From positions 18,216,001 to 18,280,000 of the forward strand of contig NC_037090.1 in NCBI RefSeq assembly GCF_002994745.2: 64,000 bases of DNA, written 5' to 3'. This document shows positions 1 through 10,328 of this stretch, one piece after another. Positions within the stretch are counted from its first letter, which is position 1. Each line of letters starts with the position of its first letter. The DNA is from Rosa chinensis. Lineage: Eukaryota; Streptophyta; Magnoliopsida; Rosales; Rosaceae. The notes beneath the pieces were generated by a model. The model was not told the DNA's origin, did no database searches, and saw only the letters and a program-made list of their open reading frames with translations. The translations under genes were made by a program, and so were the position numbers.

Positions 1-114
1 CAAAGTAATTAAGTGTGTAGATATGTTATTAGACTTACTGCATAATTTCTTATTATACAATGCATTAGTACCCACATTTCTATAGCTAATAGAAGATAGA
101 GTTGTAAGACAATT

Positions 115-1134
115 CCTTAGATTTTGTTTTCAAATTATCAACTCAATTTCTCTCTATTTTACACAATTTACTCATCTCTCTCTCTGAGAAACCCTAGGCC
201 GGCCTCTCCGTTTGCAATTTGTTCTCGTCCGGCGGCACCCCAACGACCGGCCTCACTGCTATCTTGGGATTTGCTGCCAGAGGGGAGATCTACTGCCCAG
301 AGACTTCGTCTAAGGGATTCTCTTCGGTTTGTCAGATGGTTTGGTTAGGATGGTGGCGACGGCGACTGTCATGCGGTATAGGTCGGTTTCTTCGATCCCC
401 GCTGATGACTTCTTGGATCGATTACACCTTGGGTCTTGATCGATGGCGATGGGGATTGCGAGGCCTGGCTCGGGGATGGTGTTCCGTGGTATTGTAGGTT
501 GCGGCTACGTGGCTTGGTGGTTTGGATCGCCGGGATGGTGTTGCTGTGTAGATCGTGGTGATGCGGCGACGTGTTTGGACAAAATGTGGCCGAACTGCGG
601 TGCACGACGGGTCTGGGAGGAGCCAGTGGACTGGTCCAACCAACAGGATGGGCCTGGAGATCTCTTTGGTGACCTTATTGGGCTCAAGTTTGGGCTAGGG
701 TTCTACCCTAGTCCATTATTATTTTGGGCTAAGTTTTATTTTCTAGTTTTGGTAGGCCTTTTCTGGGGCAGTCTAGTGGATTTTTTCCTATCTAGTTTAG
801 TATTGGGTCTTGGTCTTGTCAACTTAAGTCTCAGTGTTTCTAGTTGTACACCAATTGAGGTCTCTAGGCGACTAGATTCACTATTTCAGAGTTAGATTGG
901 GAGGGCCGGATCCTTCTATTTTATTTAGTTCTTCTAGCGCCTCTGGCGTAGTACCAAAAGGGGATCCCGATATGTCTATGATGTATTCAATGTCCAATGA
1001 GTGACCTAGTTCTATGTACCACTATGGGTACTAACACATTTTCTTGTCTGTCTAGATGACAGCAAAAGGGTATGTAAGGGTCATTCTGACTTTTGATCAA
1101 TATATTGGCTACAGCCTTAAAAAAAAAAAAAAAA
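115..1134 (+). mobile_element. Poly(A)-tailed retroposon, no coding capacity
   Basis: The block ends in about 16 A residues (1118-1134). It is flanked by imperfect direct repeats, 99-114 (GAGTTGTAAGACAATT) and 1138-1153 (GAGTTGTAAAGAAATT), that look like a decayed target-site duplication of target-primed retrotransposition. The interior starts with a CT-rich stretch and an 'aaaccctag' segment resembling the 5' leader of plant LINEs or of a housekeeping transcript, and is more GC-rich than its surroundings. The open frames in it match no protein I recognise. It could be an internally deleted LINE or a processed transcript copy. Confidence 0.45.
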
Positions 1135-1153
1135 TTTGAGTTGTAAAGAAATT

Positions 1154-1931
1154 AAACTATAACACCATCCTCAAAAAAAATAAAAATGAAACTATAACAT
1201 CTTGTGCCCTAAAGCAAAAATTTTATTCTCCAACCAAATAGGCATGCATGTAGATATGGTGTAGAGCTCAAATCAAAATAAAGACAGCAAAATTAAAATT
1301 AATGATTAATTGCCTTTAATACATTTTTTGATGGAAGGATGCCAAGCCTTTATATAACCAAATGTAGGTAACAAAATAACATGACTTACCCAAGAGGATC
1401 ATGTCAACATCAAGCCATGAGGCTATCCTAAAGCAACCTAGATAAAGTTACCATAACAATAAGCACCACAAACCAAATAATCTAGACAATTTAGGGCAAA
1501 GAGAGAAGATCACCCTAACATATTCTACAAACTTAGGACCTCCCTACGTAGAGGGGGCATCCCAAGGTTCCAAACTAACAGGACACATAACAATTGCCTT
1601 TCCATAACTACAAAGGGGCTTCTCTTGGATCCCATATACAAGCCCAAAAGTGAGTGGGCCTAACAGCCCTGCCTTTAATACAATTAGTGCATGACGAATC
1701 TTAAGAATTCGAATGTTTAAAGAGAATTTAATTTACGATAATGGAGACTTTTCAATACATTATTTTTTTAACTAACCGATAATAAAATTCTTAAAAGCAG
1801 CTAAAGTAAACATTACAAAAATGATTATATTCCAATAAGAACTATTCAGAACCTTTCTTCTTCTTCTTCTTCTTTTTATTTTTATTTTTTTGCAATTAAG
1901 AACCAAGGAAACTATAAAAAAGTCAACAATA
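1154..1931. other. AT-rich intergenic DNA, no gene seen
   Basis: There is no convincing open frame. It contains a short (CTT)n tract near 1857-1875 and unremarkable AT-rich sequence, probably old decayed repeat. Confidence 0.5.
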
Positions 1932-1940
1932 AAAAATCAA
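1932..1940. repeat. 9-bp target-site duplication, left of Pack-MULE
   Basis: AAAAATCAA lies directly before the left terminal inverted repeat and is repeated exactly at 3716-3724 directly after the right one. A 9-bp duplication is the hallmark of Mutator-like elements. Confidence 0.85.
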
Positions 1941-2448
1941 GGGAAAAATGCACAGTCAGGGTCTGAAGACTCCGAGGACTGTCAAAATAATACCTGAACT
2001 TTTAAATGTATCAATGTGATATCTAGACTTATATTTTCTTATTAACGTAGTACCTATGTCAACCTTCCGTCACGGCTCCGTCAGTTCGATCAAGTGCGAC
2101 TCATGTGAGGCCAAAAATGAGGGCAAAATGACTGGTGTGCCCTCAAATTGTTTTTTGTGTCTTAGCCATGATTTAATAAAATAAAATAATTAATTTAAAC
2201 GAATTTCATAAATAAGAAAGAAATATAAAGGAAGAATTAAATAAATTTCTTCTTCTCTCTCGTTCATAGTTGACCTTAGCAGGCAGAAGTGATCTGCATA
2301 TGGAGAGAATTAAACAAGTGAATTAAACCCTCCTCAGATTCAGAGAAATTAGGGGGGTTTTCTTTCTTGCTTCGAGTTCTTGTTCCTTCCCAAGAAGAAA
2401 GAAAGAAAGAAGACGATGGTGATCAACGTGGGCATGATAGTCATCATG

Positions 2449-2473
2449 TAAACTATAACCAGAGAAAAAGCAA
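2449..2473 (+). repeat. 25-bp direct repeat, left copy, at edge of PRA1 segment
   Basis: Identical to 2924-2948; the core is AACTATAACCAGAGAAAAAG. The two copies enclose the PRA1 segment with its leader, and the right copy directly precedes the kinase-like segment. Confidence 0.85.
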
Positions 2474-2784
2474 TTGAGATCGACGGTGAGGAGAGAGAGG
2501 GCGAGGACCACGGTGAGGAGGGTGACGTAGTTGACACAGAAATAGGTGAAGTTCTTGCGTATCCGGGAGTAGGCGTCGGTGAGGGAGTCGGGTCGGGCCA
2601 GGGAGCTCCGGTCCTGGATCTCGTACCAGGGGCGGCGCTGGGAGAAGCCAGAGTGGATCGACGAGGTGATGCATGAGATTAACGCGCGGAAGGCGGGCGT
2701 GGTGATCGGGGGCTGCGAATGGGATGCTGCGGCGGACGACGTCGTTTGGGGTTTGGTGATGGGGAGTGTCGCTGGGGCGGACAT
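2470..2784 (-). pseudogene. PRA1 (prenylated Rab acceptor) family gene fragment captured by Pack-MULE
   Basis: The frame starting at the ATG at 2782-2784 reads like the N-terminal third of plant PRA1 proteins: an Ala/Thr/Pro-rich start, then TPAFRALISCITSSIHSGF, QRRPWYEIQDRSSLARPDSL, DAYSRIRKNFTYFCVNYVTL and the start of the first hydrophobic hairpin (LTVVLALSLL). PRA1 proteins are small four-helix membrane proteins of the ER/Golgi that act in Rab trafficking. Here the homology stops at about residue 75, where a 25-bp repeat (2449-2473) begins, and the rest of the 153-codon frame is unrelated. More than 100 bp of likely 5' leader upstream of the ATG was captured too. All later membrane helices are absent, so a working PRA1 cannot be made. 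Confidence 0.75.
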
Positions 2785-2923
2785 TGCTGTGGGTGGCGCG
2801 TGAGATGTGGCGGGTGTTTTGGAGGCTATGTTTGTTATTCACAGAAGGCAAAGATCTGGGTGTGTGAGATTTATGGAGCGAATTTAGTTATGAGGAATTG
2901 GGGATAGTGATATACAGAGACTA

Positions 2924-2948
2924 TAAACTATAACCAGAGAAAAAGCAA
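2924..2948 (+). repeat. 25-bp direct repeat, right copy
   Basis: Exact second copy of 2449-2473. Its position between the two captured gene pieces suggests it marks a capture or repair junction. Confidence 0.85.
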
Positions 2949-2995
2949 AGCCCAAGAAGCTTGGAAGAAAAGGCTATTCTCACTCAAAACGCAGA

Positions 2996-3175
2996 AGCTT
3001 GGAAGAAATTGCAAGCCCACCAAGTGTGTGCTACAATGTTAAAGAGAGCATTGAAAGCCTCAAGAACGTTGAAGCAATAGAGCTTTCTCCAAGACGCACA
3101 TGGAAACGCTTCTCCTTTGAAGAAATTTCAGATACCACTAATGATTTGAGCTTGGGTTTGTCTGTTTCAATATGA
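2996..3175 (+). pseudogene. Kinase-like (RLK/RLCK juxtamembrane) gene fragment in Pack-MULE
   Basis: A plus-strand open stretch ending in TGA at 3173-3175 contains SPRRTWKRFSFEEISDTTND. This resembles the segment just before the kinase domain of plant receptor-like (cytoplasmic) kinases (consensus FSxEEIxxATNxFS). No kinase core (glycine loop, VAIK, HRD, DFG) follows; the sequence after the motif looks like intron or unrelated DNA. It lies on the opposite strand to the PRA1 piece and is therefore from another donor gene. The assignment rests on one motif. Confidence 0.45.
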
Positions 3176-3741
3176 ACTTGCAAAGGTTTTCTCTTTCTGG
3201 GTTTTTGTTGGGTGATTGAAATTCATATTTTGTGTTGAGGCAGAGGCCATTATTGGAGGTGTACCAGCGGCGGTGGGAGGAGAACAGAGCAGGCTTGGAA
3301 TCTTTCATTTCTCTTTCAGAATGGGTTTGTCGAGTCCAAGAAGATGACCAATGTTCATTGAACATGAATGGGTTCAAGAACATGAATAATTGCTGAGAAT
3401 TTTTTTTTTTTTTGCGTTTTTGATGGTTTTAAGAAGATAAACATCAAGAATTGAAGTTTTAATTGTAAAAAAAAAAAAATTTGAAGTTTTAATCAAGTTT
3501 TGGGGCTGATGTGAGTAAAAAGTCAATTTTGCCCTCATTTTCGGTCTCACGTGCATCGCACGTGACTCGAACTAACGGAGCCGTGACCGAAAGTTGACGT
3601 AAGTACTACGTTGATAAGAAAATATAAGTTCAGGTATCATATTGATACGTTTGAAAGTTCAGGTATTATTTTGACAGTCTTCGAAGTCTTCAAACCCTGA
3701 CTGTGCATTTTTCCCAAAAATCAAATTCAAAAGATACATTC

Positions 3742-6700
3742 TAGGGCTCGGCTCGGGTCGGGCCAGGCCCGAAAATTAGTGAGACCTAGACCGAACTTGA
3801 AACTGTCGGTTCGGGTTTTTTGTAAAATGAAAACTGACTGAAACCGAGCCCATTGGGGCACGTTCGATTTTCGGGCTTTTCGGGCCCAAAATGTCAGGTT
3901 CATCATTCAGCTATTCTGTTTTGCCAGTTTTGGAACCTAGAAGACTGGAATGCATATCAAATTATAATGCTGTGAAATAAACTCATTGACATAACTATAA
4001 TCAATTTGCAATAATCAAGTTTAGTCACAGTTTACAGTTTACGACACAAACTCAAGAGTCCATAATACATTGTCCAACAGAAAACATAAACATAATCAGA
4101 TTACGAATGGTACAACTGCAACAGAAACATAAACACAATTTACAGTTTTGCACAAATAGTCAAACTGTCCAACTAAGAAATAACTGAAGCTGCACAGCTC
4201 TAGGCCTTTAGGCTTTAGTTGCTCGGCCTGCTACCTTGCTCCATAAGTCCAGACCTCCATGACAACTCGAAAAGTGCACAAATCTGCAAGTCTGCAACTC
4301 TGTGCATTCACATTTCAAACTTGATCAGTTTACAAATACAAAGTTAAAAAGTAAAGCAATAACATGTATAATGATCTAAAATATGCAGGTTCCCATACAA
4401 ACTTGAAACTAGGAGTGCATTCCAAATCAACAATGCAGGTTCCCAATTTCACATACAAGATTACATTACAAACATCAACACAATACCAAATCACATAGAT
4501 ACCAGAAAAGATCAACATGATGCAACTATGCATTTTGCAACATTATGCACAATTTCACATACAAACATCAACACAATACCAAATCACAAAGATACACAAT
4601 TAACAACAATTACAACATAGATACCAAATCACAAAGATACCGACATAGCAACACAACATTAAAGCAGTAACCAATAATCCAATATCTTTAAAGCAACAAG
4701 TCAATAACCAATAAAATGCATAAATTAATATCATTAAGACCAAATGCAGAAATGCATAACATTAACTAAATAAATGCATATTGCTAACTAAATGTAGAAA
4801 AGCACAGTTTTAAACAAAAACTGGGGCAGATTCAAGAACATTAACTAACTAAAGGCAGATTGCTAACCAAATGCATAAATGCACAGTTTTAAAGAATAAC
4901 TGGGGCAGTACCTTATTTTGCTGCTTTACTTTTGCCTGCATTAACTACCCTTGAATTCTTTGAAGCTTTAGATGATTTAGACGTAGATGGCTTTTCAGGC
5001 TGATCAATTGTACTAGCACCTTCCTCCCTTGCATGTTCTGGAAAGCAACAAAAGTGCAAAGTTTAAACAAAAACTGTCTAGATTTTGGTACACATTACTA
5101 CATTGTATTATAAACTTGAAATAAATTAACAAGGCAGCCATTCCAAAAAATAAAAATCATACCATTCTCCACACTTTCATAAAATTCAATGTCCTCGATA
5201 GTAGGAATATATTGAATGTTGTTGATGCTTTTGGATCTGATCCAATTTTTGTAGCATATCAATGTTTCCACTGTTTTGAGAGTTAGAGAACTCCTAAAGG
5301 GATCGATGACCCTTCTGCCTGTGCTAAAGCAAGACTCACTTGCCACTGTGCTCACTTGTATTGCCAAAACATCCTTGGCAAAGGCAGCAAGATTAGGATA
5401 CTTGGCACCATTCAACTTCCACCACTCCAATATATCCCATTTATGAGGAATTGCAGGCTTCTCAATCAGGTCTAATAAGTATCTATCCACTTCATGTGCA
5501 ATAACAGCTTCGTCGGAGTCTTCCAATTCTTTCTCCCAATCTTGTTCCATGTCGGCTATTTTTCCAGTAGGCTCAACTGTCCTTTTGGAGCTGGATTTGC
5601 TGCCTTGGCTAATTGAGCTCTCTCCGCTTCTAGCTTTTCCATTTCCAGCCTTTGAAGACATCATTGAGGAGCTGTACATATCACAAAGGGCCACTAGAAG
5701 CTCTTTAACCTCGGCAGTCTTCTTCTTAATGTCATCGGACTTCATTTTTAGCCACTTATTGCAGATACTTTCAAAGTTTCTGATCTTGAACCTTGGGTTT
5801 AACACCAAGGCAATGAATAAAAGCTTATTGCAGTGTTCCAAGCTTCCAAAATACTTATCAAACTTCCCTCTCATCTTCATAGCCATATCGAACAAGATCA
5901 TTTCAGTCTCCGAACCAGTGAAATCATACTGTTTATTGAACAATTCATCGATCTCCGATTTGATGGACACTATCATGAAAATATTTCCATGATGTTGGGT
6001 GATTTGAGGCACTAATCCTCATTGTCACATCATAGAAGACCTTTAAAAACCTTACAAAAATTTCTGCCTTTTCTCAGTCCTCTTTAATCGGTGGCCCCAC
6101 ACTTTTTATCTTCTGTTTCTTCCTTAAATCAGACCCTCCAACTTGCAGCTCATCAACTTTATCATCGAGGTCTTCATCCTCATCAAAGTACCGCGTGTAC
6201 TTGCTGTCCTCCTCATCGGCCATTCTATCGAAGGCTTTTCGCATCTATAATGCAGTGTCTAGCATTAGAAAGGTAGAGTTACACCTTGTTGGCACATCAA
6301 AGATGCATACTTTCTTCGACTCAACCTTCTCATTCTCTGCACACTATTTAAAAACATCGAGCCTTTGTCCACTGCTCCGAACATAGCGTATCGCATTCCT
6401 AATTGAAGCAATTGATTTCTCCATCATTTTTATGCCTGATCTGACAATGAGGTTCAGAATATGTGCAAGGCACCTAACATGCAGGTACTTGCCTCCAAGA
6501 ATAGGCTATTTCTTCCAGCCTAACATCTTAGTTCTAACGTACTCAATTGCAACCTTATTTGCACTTGCATTGTCAACGGAAATTGTCAACACTCTCTCAA
6601 CTTCCCAATCAAGCAAGCATGCCTCCAACAACTTTCCTATGCTATTGCCCTGATGATTAGGAATCACCCTAAAATGGGCAATGTCCAACCAGCATCAATA

Positions 6701-7873
6701 AAATGGGAAGTCACCACCATGTAGTTGATATTTTGCACTGATGTATCGGTGGTTAAGCAAAGGCAATGATTCCTTAACTCTTTCTTCAGCTCTAATCTGG
6801 CTGCTTTATACATGGACAGAAACAATTTCACAATAACCCTCATAGAAGGCACATCCCACCTAGGTACAGCCACACTACAAAAGTGTCTAAACCCCGGCCT
6901 TTCGATGAAACTAAAAGGCAGTTCATCCATTACTATCATCTTGCAGGCTGCTTCCCTCTTGAACTGAGGCTTCTCAATATTCTTGAAGTGCAACCACACC
7001 CAAGATCTTCCAGCAGGTTTTTCTTCTTTTGATTCTTCATTTTCATCATCTCTAGCATTGCTCGGTCCAGCAGCTGCAGTTTCACCATGTTTTCTCTTCA
7101 CAACAGCCTTCCTCTTCGAGCTTTTGAATGTTTTGGGAATCGTCTGAACCCTTGAAGCATCAGTTGGTGTTGGAAGAGCAATGGCTTTTGAATTGGAATT
7201 GGAATCACAACTTTGGGATGAATTGGAATCGGAACTGTGGGATGAATTCTGAGGAGAAGCCATGAAATTTGGGATGAACTGTAGGATCAGATTTTGAATG
7301 CAATTTGGCTACCTCTGAGGCTCTGACTGAAATGCAATTTGGCTACCTCTAACAACTTTAAATTCAATTAAGAATGGCCTGCACAAATAGTAAACAATTA
7401 GGATTGATAAGCATGCTACTGCCAATTTAATAATTCAAAACCAATTCAAAAACAATTAGATGAAAATCAGAAAATATTTTGTTGTTGACCAACTCACCCT
7501 GCTGAGACTATAGGACGGGGAAGTATAACATGAATGGGCAATTCACAATTGGGCATCTCATCTCTATTTGCTATCTGAAGCAAAACAAGTAAGTTGAGTT
7601 ATATATGTTGAAAAGAGGATGCCTGTACATTTTAGCCATGGCCCATACATTACATGATATCAATTTCATTCACAGATCAAGAGGATTGAAAGTTGAAACC
7701 CCTAGAATCTAGATTACTCACTGAAATGAGTTGCAAGGAGCGAAGTGTAGACTGCAGACCATCAAGGCTCAGGGAGGATCGACGGCGATGGTGAACCTTC
7801 GCCTCCAATGGCGGAGAAGCTGAGGAGGATTTCGATTTTCAGAGACAGAGACTGGACCAGGAGCCGGTAATGG

Positions 7874-7908
<35 letters not shown>

Positions 7909-8351
7909 CAACTCAGAGAGGGGTGAGGGAGGGACTGAGAGGGAGATTTCAGTTGCAAATCTAGGATTTCAGATTTTGATAATTTGGGGCTGAGATGGTC
8001 GATACCATCGAGAGAGGGACTGAGGGAGTGAGGGAGGCTGAGGTCGATTTAGACGACTGGAGGAGTGTTTTAGCCTTTTAGGGTTGTTTGTTGTTTATTT
8101 TTTATTTTTTAATATTTAACATATTATTATAACACCCAATTATGGATTGACAGGTGGCATATGCTAAAGATACGGGTAGGTTTGGGCTTTCGGGCCCTAA
8201 AAATATGAACACCGAGACTGAACCGAAAAAATGCATTTGGGTGGGGCTTCAAACCGAATCGAACATTTCTATACTAAAACCGAACCGAATCGGCTTTTTC
8301 CGTCGGTTCGGGTCGGGTCCTCGGTCTTTCAGGTTCAGACGCCCAACCCTA
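3742..8351 (-). mobile_element. hAT DNA transposon, complete ends, dead transposase
   Basis: The ends are short imperfect inverted repeats (TAGGGCTCGGC at 3742 and, inverted, TAGGGTTGGGC ending at 8351). They are flanked by a perfect 8-bp target duplication ATACATTC (3734-3741 and 8352-8359), diagnostic of hAT insertion. Subterminal regions are GC-rich with repeated CGGTTCGGGT/GGGCCC-type motifs, likely transposase-binding sites. One transposase gene on the minus strand (4913-7263) is disrupted. A (GA)n tract lies at 7877-7904 in the presumed 5' region. At 4610 bp its size is typical of an autonomous hAT. Confidence 0.92.
4913..7263 (-). pseudogene. hAT (RICESLEEPER-like) transposase pseudogene
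   Basis: From the ATG at 7261-7263, a Ser-rich N-terminus and a nuclear-localisation-like KRK/KRKH stretch lead to SWVWLHFKNIE, the start of a BED domain. The sequence then jumps to KREAACKMIVMDELPFSFIE, so the Cys/His half of the zinc finger is missing. The catalytic core follows in pieces: one frame to about 6664, another at 6506-6688 (ISVDNASANKVAIEYVRTK), and a region 6018-6500 with several stops. It then runs open from 6012 and includes the C-terminal hAT dimerisation domain (WDILEWWKLNGAKYPNLAAF; ASESCFSTGRRVIDPFRSSL). A GT-AG intron (5038-5162) precedes a last exon at 4913-5037. Frameshifts, stops and the lost zinc finger mean it cannot produce active transposase. Confidence 0.88.
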
Positions 8352-8800
8352 ATACATTCAAATTCATAACAAAAAATTAATCCTTTAATCCTCTTGAAAA
8401 CATGAGTAAAATAAAATAAAAACAAACAAAAAAAATTAATTCATGATGAAACTTCAAACTTCAATATCAACTAACGAAGAAAAGAATTTTATTTTTTTGT
8501 TAAATTAGACAGAAATCAAACTCCTGATCTAACCTAATCCTAATTTGATTCTCAACTCTCCGTCCCTCAACCCCAGAGCTAACTAATAAACAAGAAAGTT
8601 GAATTGAAAAAAATGTAGTTGAAACTAATGTTTCTAATCGTTTATTTCCGTTTATGAATTTTTTTTCCTCAGTGAGGTATAGAGAAAGACTAATATGATC
8701 TCAAAACACAACCCAAAGTTTACAAATTTTTTCTCATTTTCCATCATTTCTCACATGAATTTACTTATTTTTCATGATTTTCTCCTTTCGTTTTGTTGGT

Positions 8801-9389
8801 GTTCTATTGGAACCTCCAAATTTGCTCACTTGACCTCTATGCTTTTTACACCTCCTATCAAATTTTCAAATACTAAATTTACTCATTAAACCTCACTAAA
8901 GTTCCTCAAATAACCTCACTCATATAATTAATTTACAAACAAACTAAGATCTCTATAATAAAAAAACTTAGTCATTTCAATGATTTAATTACTCTATAAA
9001 TCTTAATTACATTTCCATTTTTTAATCAGACAACATAAATCTCTTATCCAATAAAAAAAAAATCAAACACAAGGTATTGAGTTTGAAAAATTAATAAAAA
9101 TAAAATAACATGAACTATTATGTGATTTTTTTATTTACTTTTTCTTTTTTGGCTGTTAAAAAAAAATTAATCATTTTTTCTTAATGTTTCTCTATTTTCT
9201 GTACCCCGTGATTAATTATTTAAATATTTTTTATTTATTTTTATTTGCTAGCTCTTTTTTCTTCTTCTTTTTACAAATATAATGGATAGATTTAGATTTA
9301 GGGCATAATACAATTTATTTTGTTCTCTCTAACCAATATGCGTTCAATATACTTATCATACATTTTTATCTTAATCATAGTTTTATTTC

Positions 9390-9439
<50 letters not shown>

Positions 9440-9669
9440 TGCTTTAATGAGTATGTAGTGAAATTGGAAAATTAAAATAAATAGGGAAAATAATAAAGAA
9501 TGCAATCTAATATTATTGAATTAGAAAGTTTAGAGAAAATAAATATAATCATTTTTTTTTTGTATAATTATTGTCCTTAATAGTCATTTTATAGTATGTT
9601 ATATATGTAATTTAATAATTCATAATAGAGTGAGGTCAAGTGAGCAGATTTGGAGGTCCCAATAGAAAC
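8801..9669. mobile_element. Putative inverted-repeat element (MITE/MULE type), about 870 bp
   Basis: The sequence at 8801-8838 (GTTCTATTGGAACCTCCAAA onward to GACCTC) recurs inverted at 9632-9669 with about 90% identity. The interior is AT-rich, non-coding and includes a (TA)n microsatellite at 9393-9436. I could not settle a target duplication, so the superfamily is unknown. Confidence 0.6.
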
Positions 9670-9711
9670 TCTCTTTTTCTTTTCCTTTTTACTTTTCTTC
9701 ATGAGGACCCG

Positions 9712-10096
9712 GGCTTCGTTTGGTTCATGAAATAGATTTCTTTGGAAAGTGGTTCCTTTGTATTTCTATTGGGAAAGGAAATTAAGATTCCTACTAGTAT
9801 ATTTGGTAACAGTAAGGAATAGAATCAATGACTTACAATATAATGGAAAAAATGGTATTTATTTGTTTATAGGATTATTTTAGCAATACAAATATTGTAA
9901 TAAATGTTAAAAAAAAGTGTAATTAATGTTGAAAAATGAGAAAGGAAAATGGTTCCTTAGGAGAATGGAATGATTCATTTTTCTCCCTATTTTCCCTTGC
10001 AAGAAGAACCATTTTGCTAACCTTGCACTTACCAAACATGGGAAAGTAAACACTTTCCTTTTTCCGATCTTAAGATCCGTGAAACAAACAAAGCCT
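9712..10096. mobile_element. Putative MITE, about 385 bp
   Basis: The left end GGCTTCGTTTGGTTCATGAA pairs imperfectly with the inverted right end (AAACAAACAAAGCC, ending near 10095). The interior also pairs partly (GGAAAGTGGTTCC against inward AAACACTTTCC). It is non-coding and AT-rich, with no clear target duplication. The right end stops about 10 bp before the CACTA terminus. Confidence 0.5.
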
Positions 10097-10139
10097 TATA
10101 GTGATCACTACAACAAAATCTGGCTTTAATGACCACCAC

Positions 10140-10250
10140 ATTGGTCACTAAAAATAGCCAATTTGGTCACTAAATATGATTAGTGACCAAATATTATTGG
10201 TCACTGAGTGGTCACTATAGACCCGTCACTAATTCTATTTAGTGACCAAA
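10140..10250. repeat. CACTA left subterminal repeats
   Basis: Multiple copies of the 9-mer GGTCACTAA / TTAGTGACC and close variants lie in both orientations within about 110 bp. The array is interrupted at 10259 by the LINE insertion and resumes at 16590. Confidence 0.7.
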
Positions 10251-10258
10251 ATATGGTT
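10243..10258. repeat. 16-bp target-site duplication of LINE-A, left copy
   Basis: TGACCAAAATATGGTT is repeated exactly at 16574-16589. This fixes both ends of LINE-A and shows it landed in the CACTA subterminal array. Confidence 0.93.
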
Positions 10259-10328
10259 TTTTTTTTTTTTTTTTTTGAGGAGAAACGGAAATTACAAAAC
10301 AAAGCCCTTGGACAGCCAAGGTTTACAG

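Larger units (their letters stand above)
1941..3715. mobile_element. Pack-MULE, non-autonomous Mutator-like element with captured gene fragments
   Basis: Long terminal inverted repeats of about 190 bp (1941-2131 and 3526-3715) begin with GGGAAAAATGCACAGTCAGG. They are about 85-90% identical by eye and are bounded by an exact 9-bp target duplication. No transposase is encoded, so it depends on a MURA-type enzyme made elsewhere. The interior carries a PRA1-family gene 5' fragment on the minus strand and a kinase-like fragment on the plus strand, the defining feature of a Pack-MULE. Nine bases separate its right target duplication from the left target duplication of the hAT element. Confidence 0.85.

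Noticed and set aside
443..895. 150-codon open frame, + strand
   Set aside because: Trp/Gly/Cys-rich translation without any family motif, inside the poly(A)-tailed retroposon. Overlapping frames are equally open because stops are rare in this GC-rich stretch.
10259..10276. Long T run read as a terminator
   Set aside because: It is the poly(A) tail of LINE-A on the opposite strand, as shown by the target duplication next to it.
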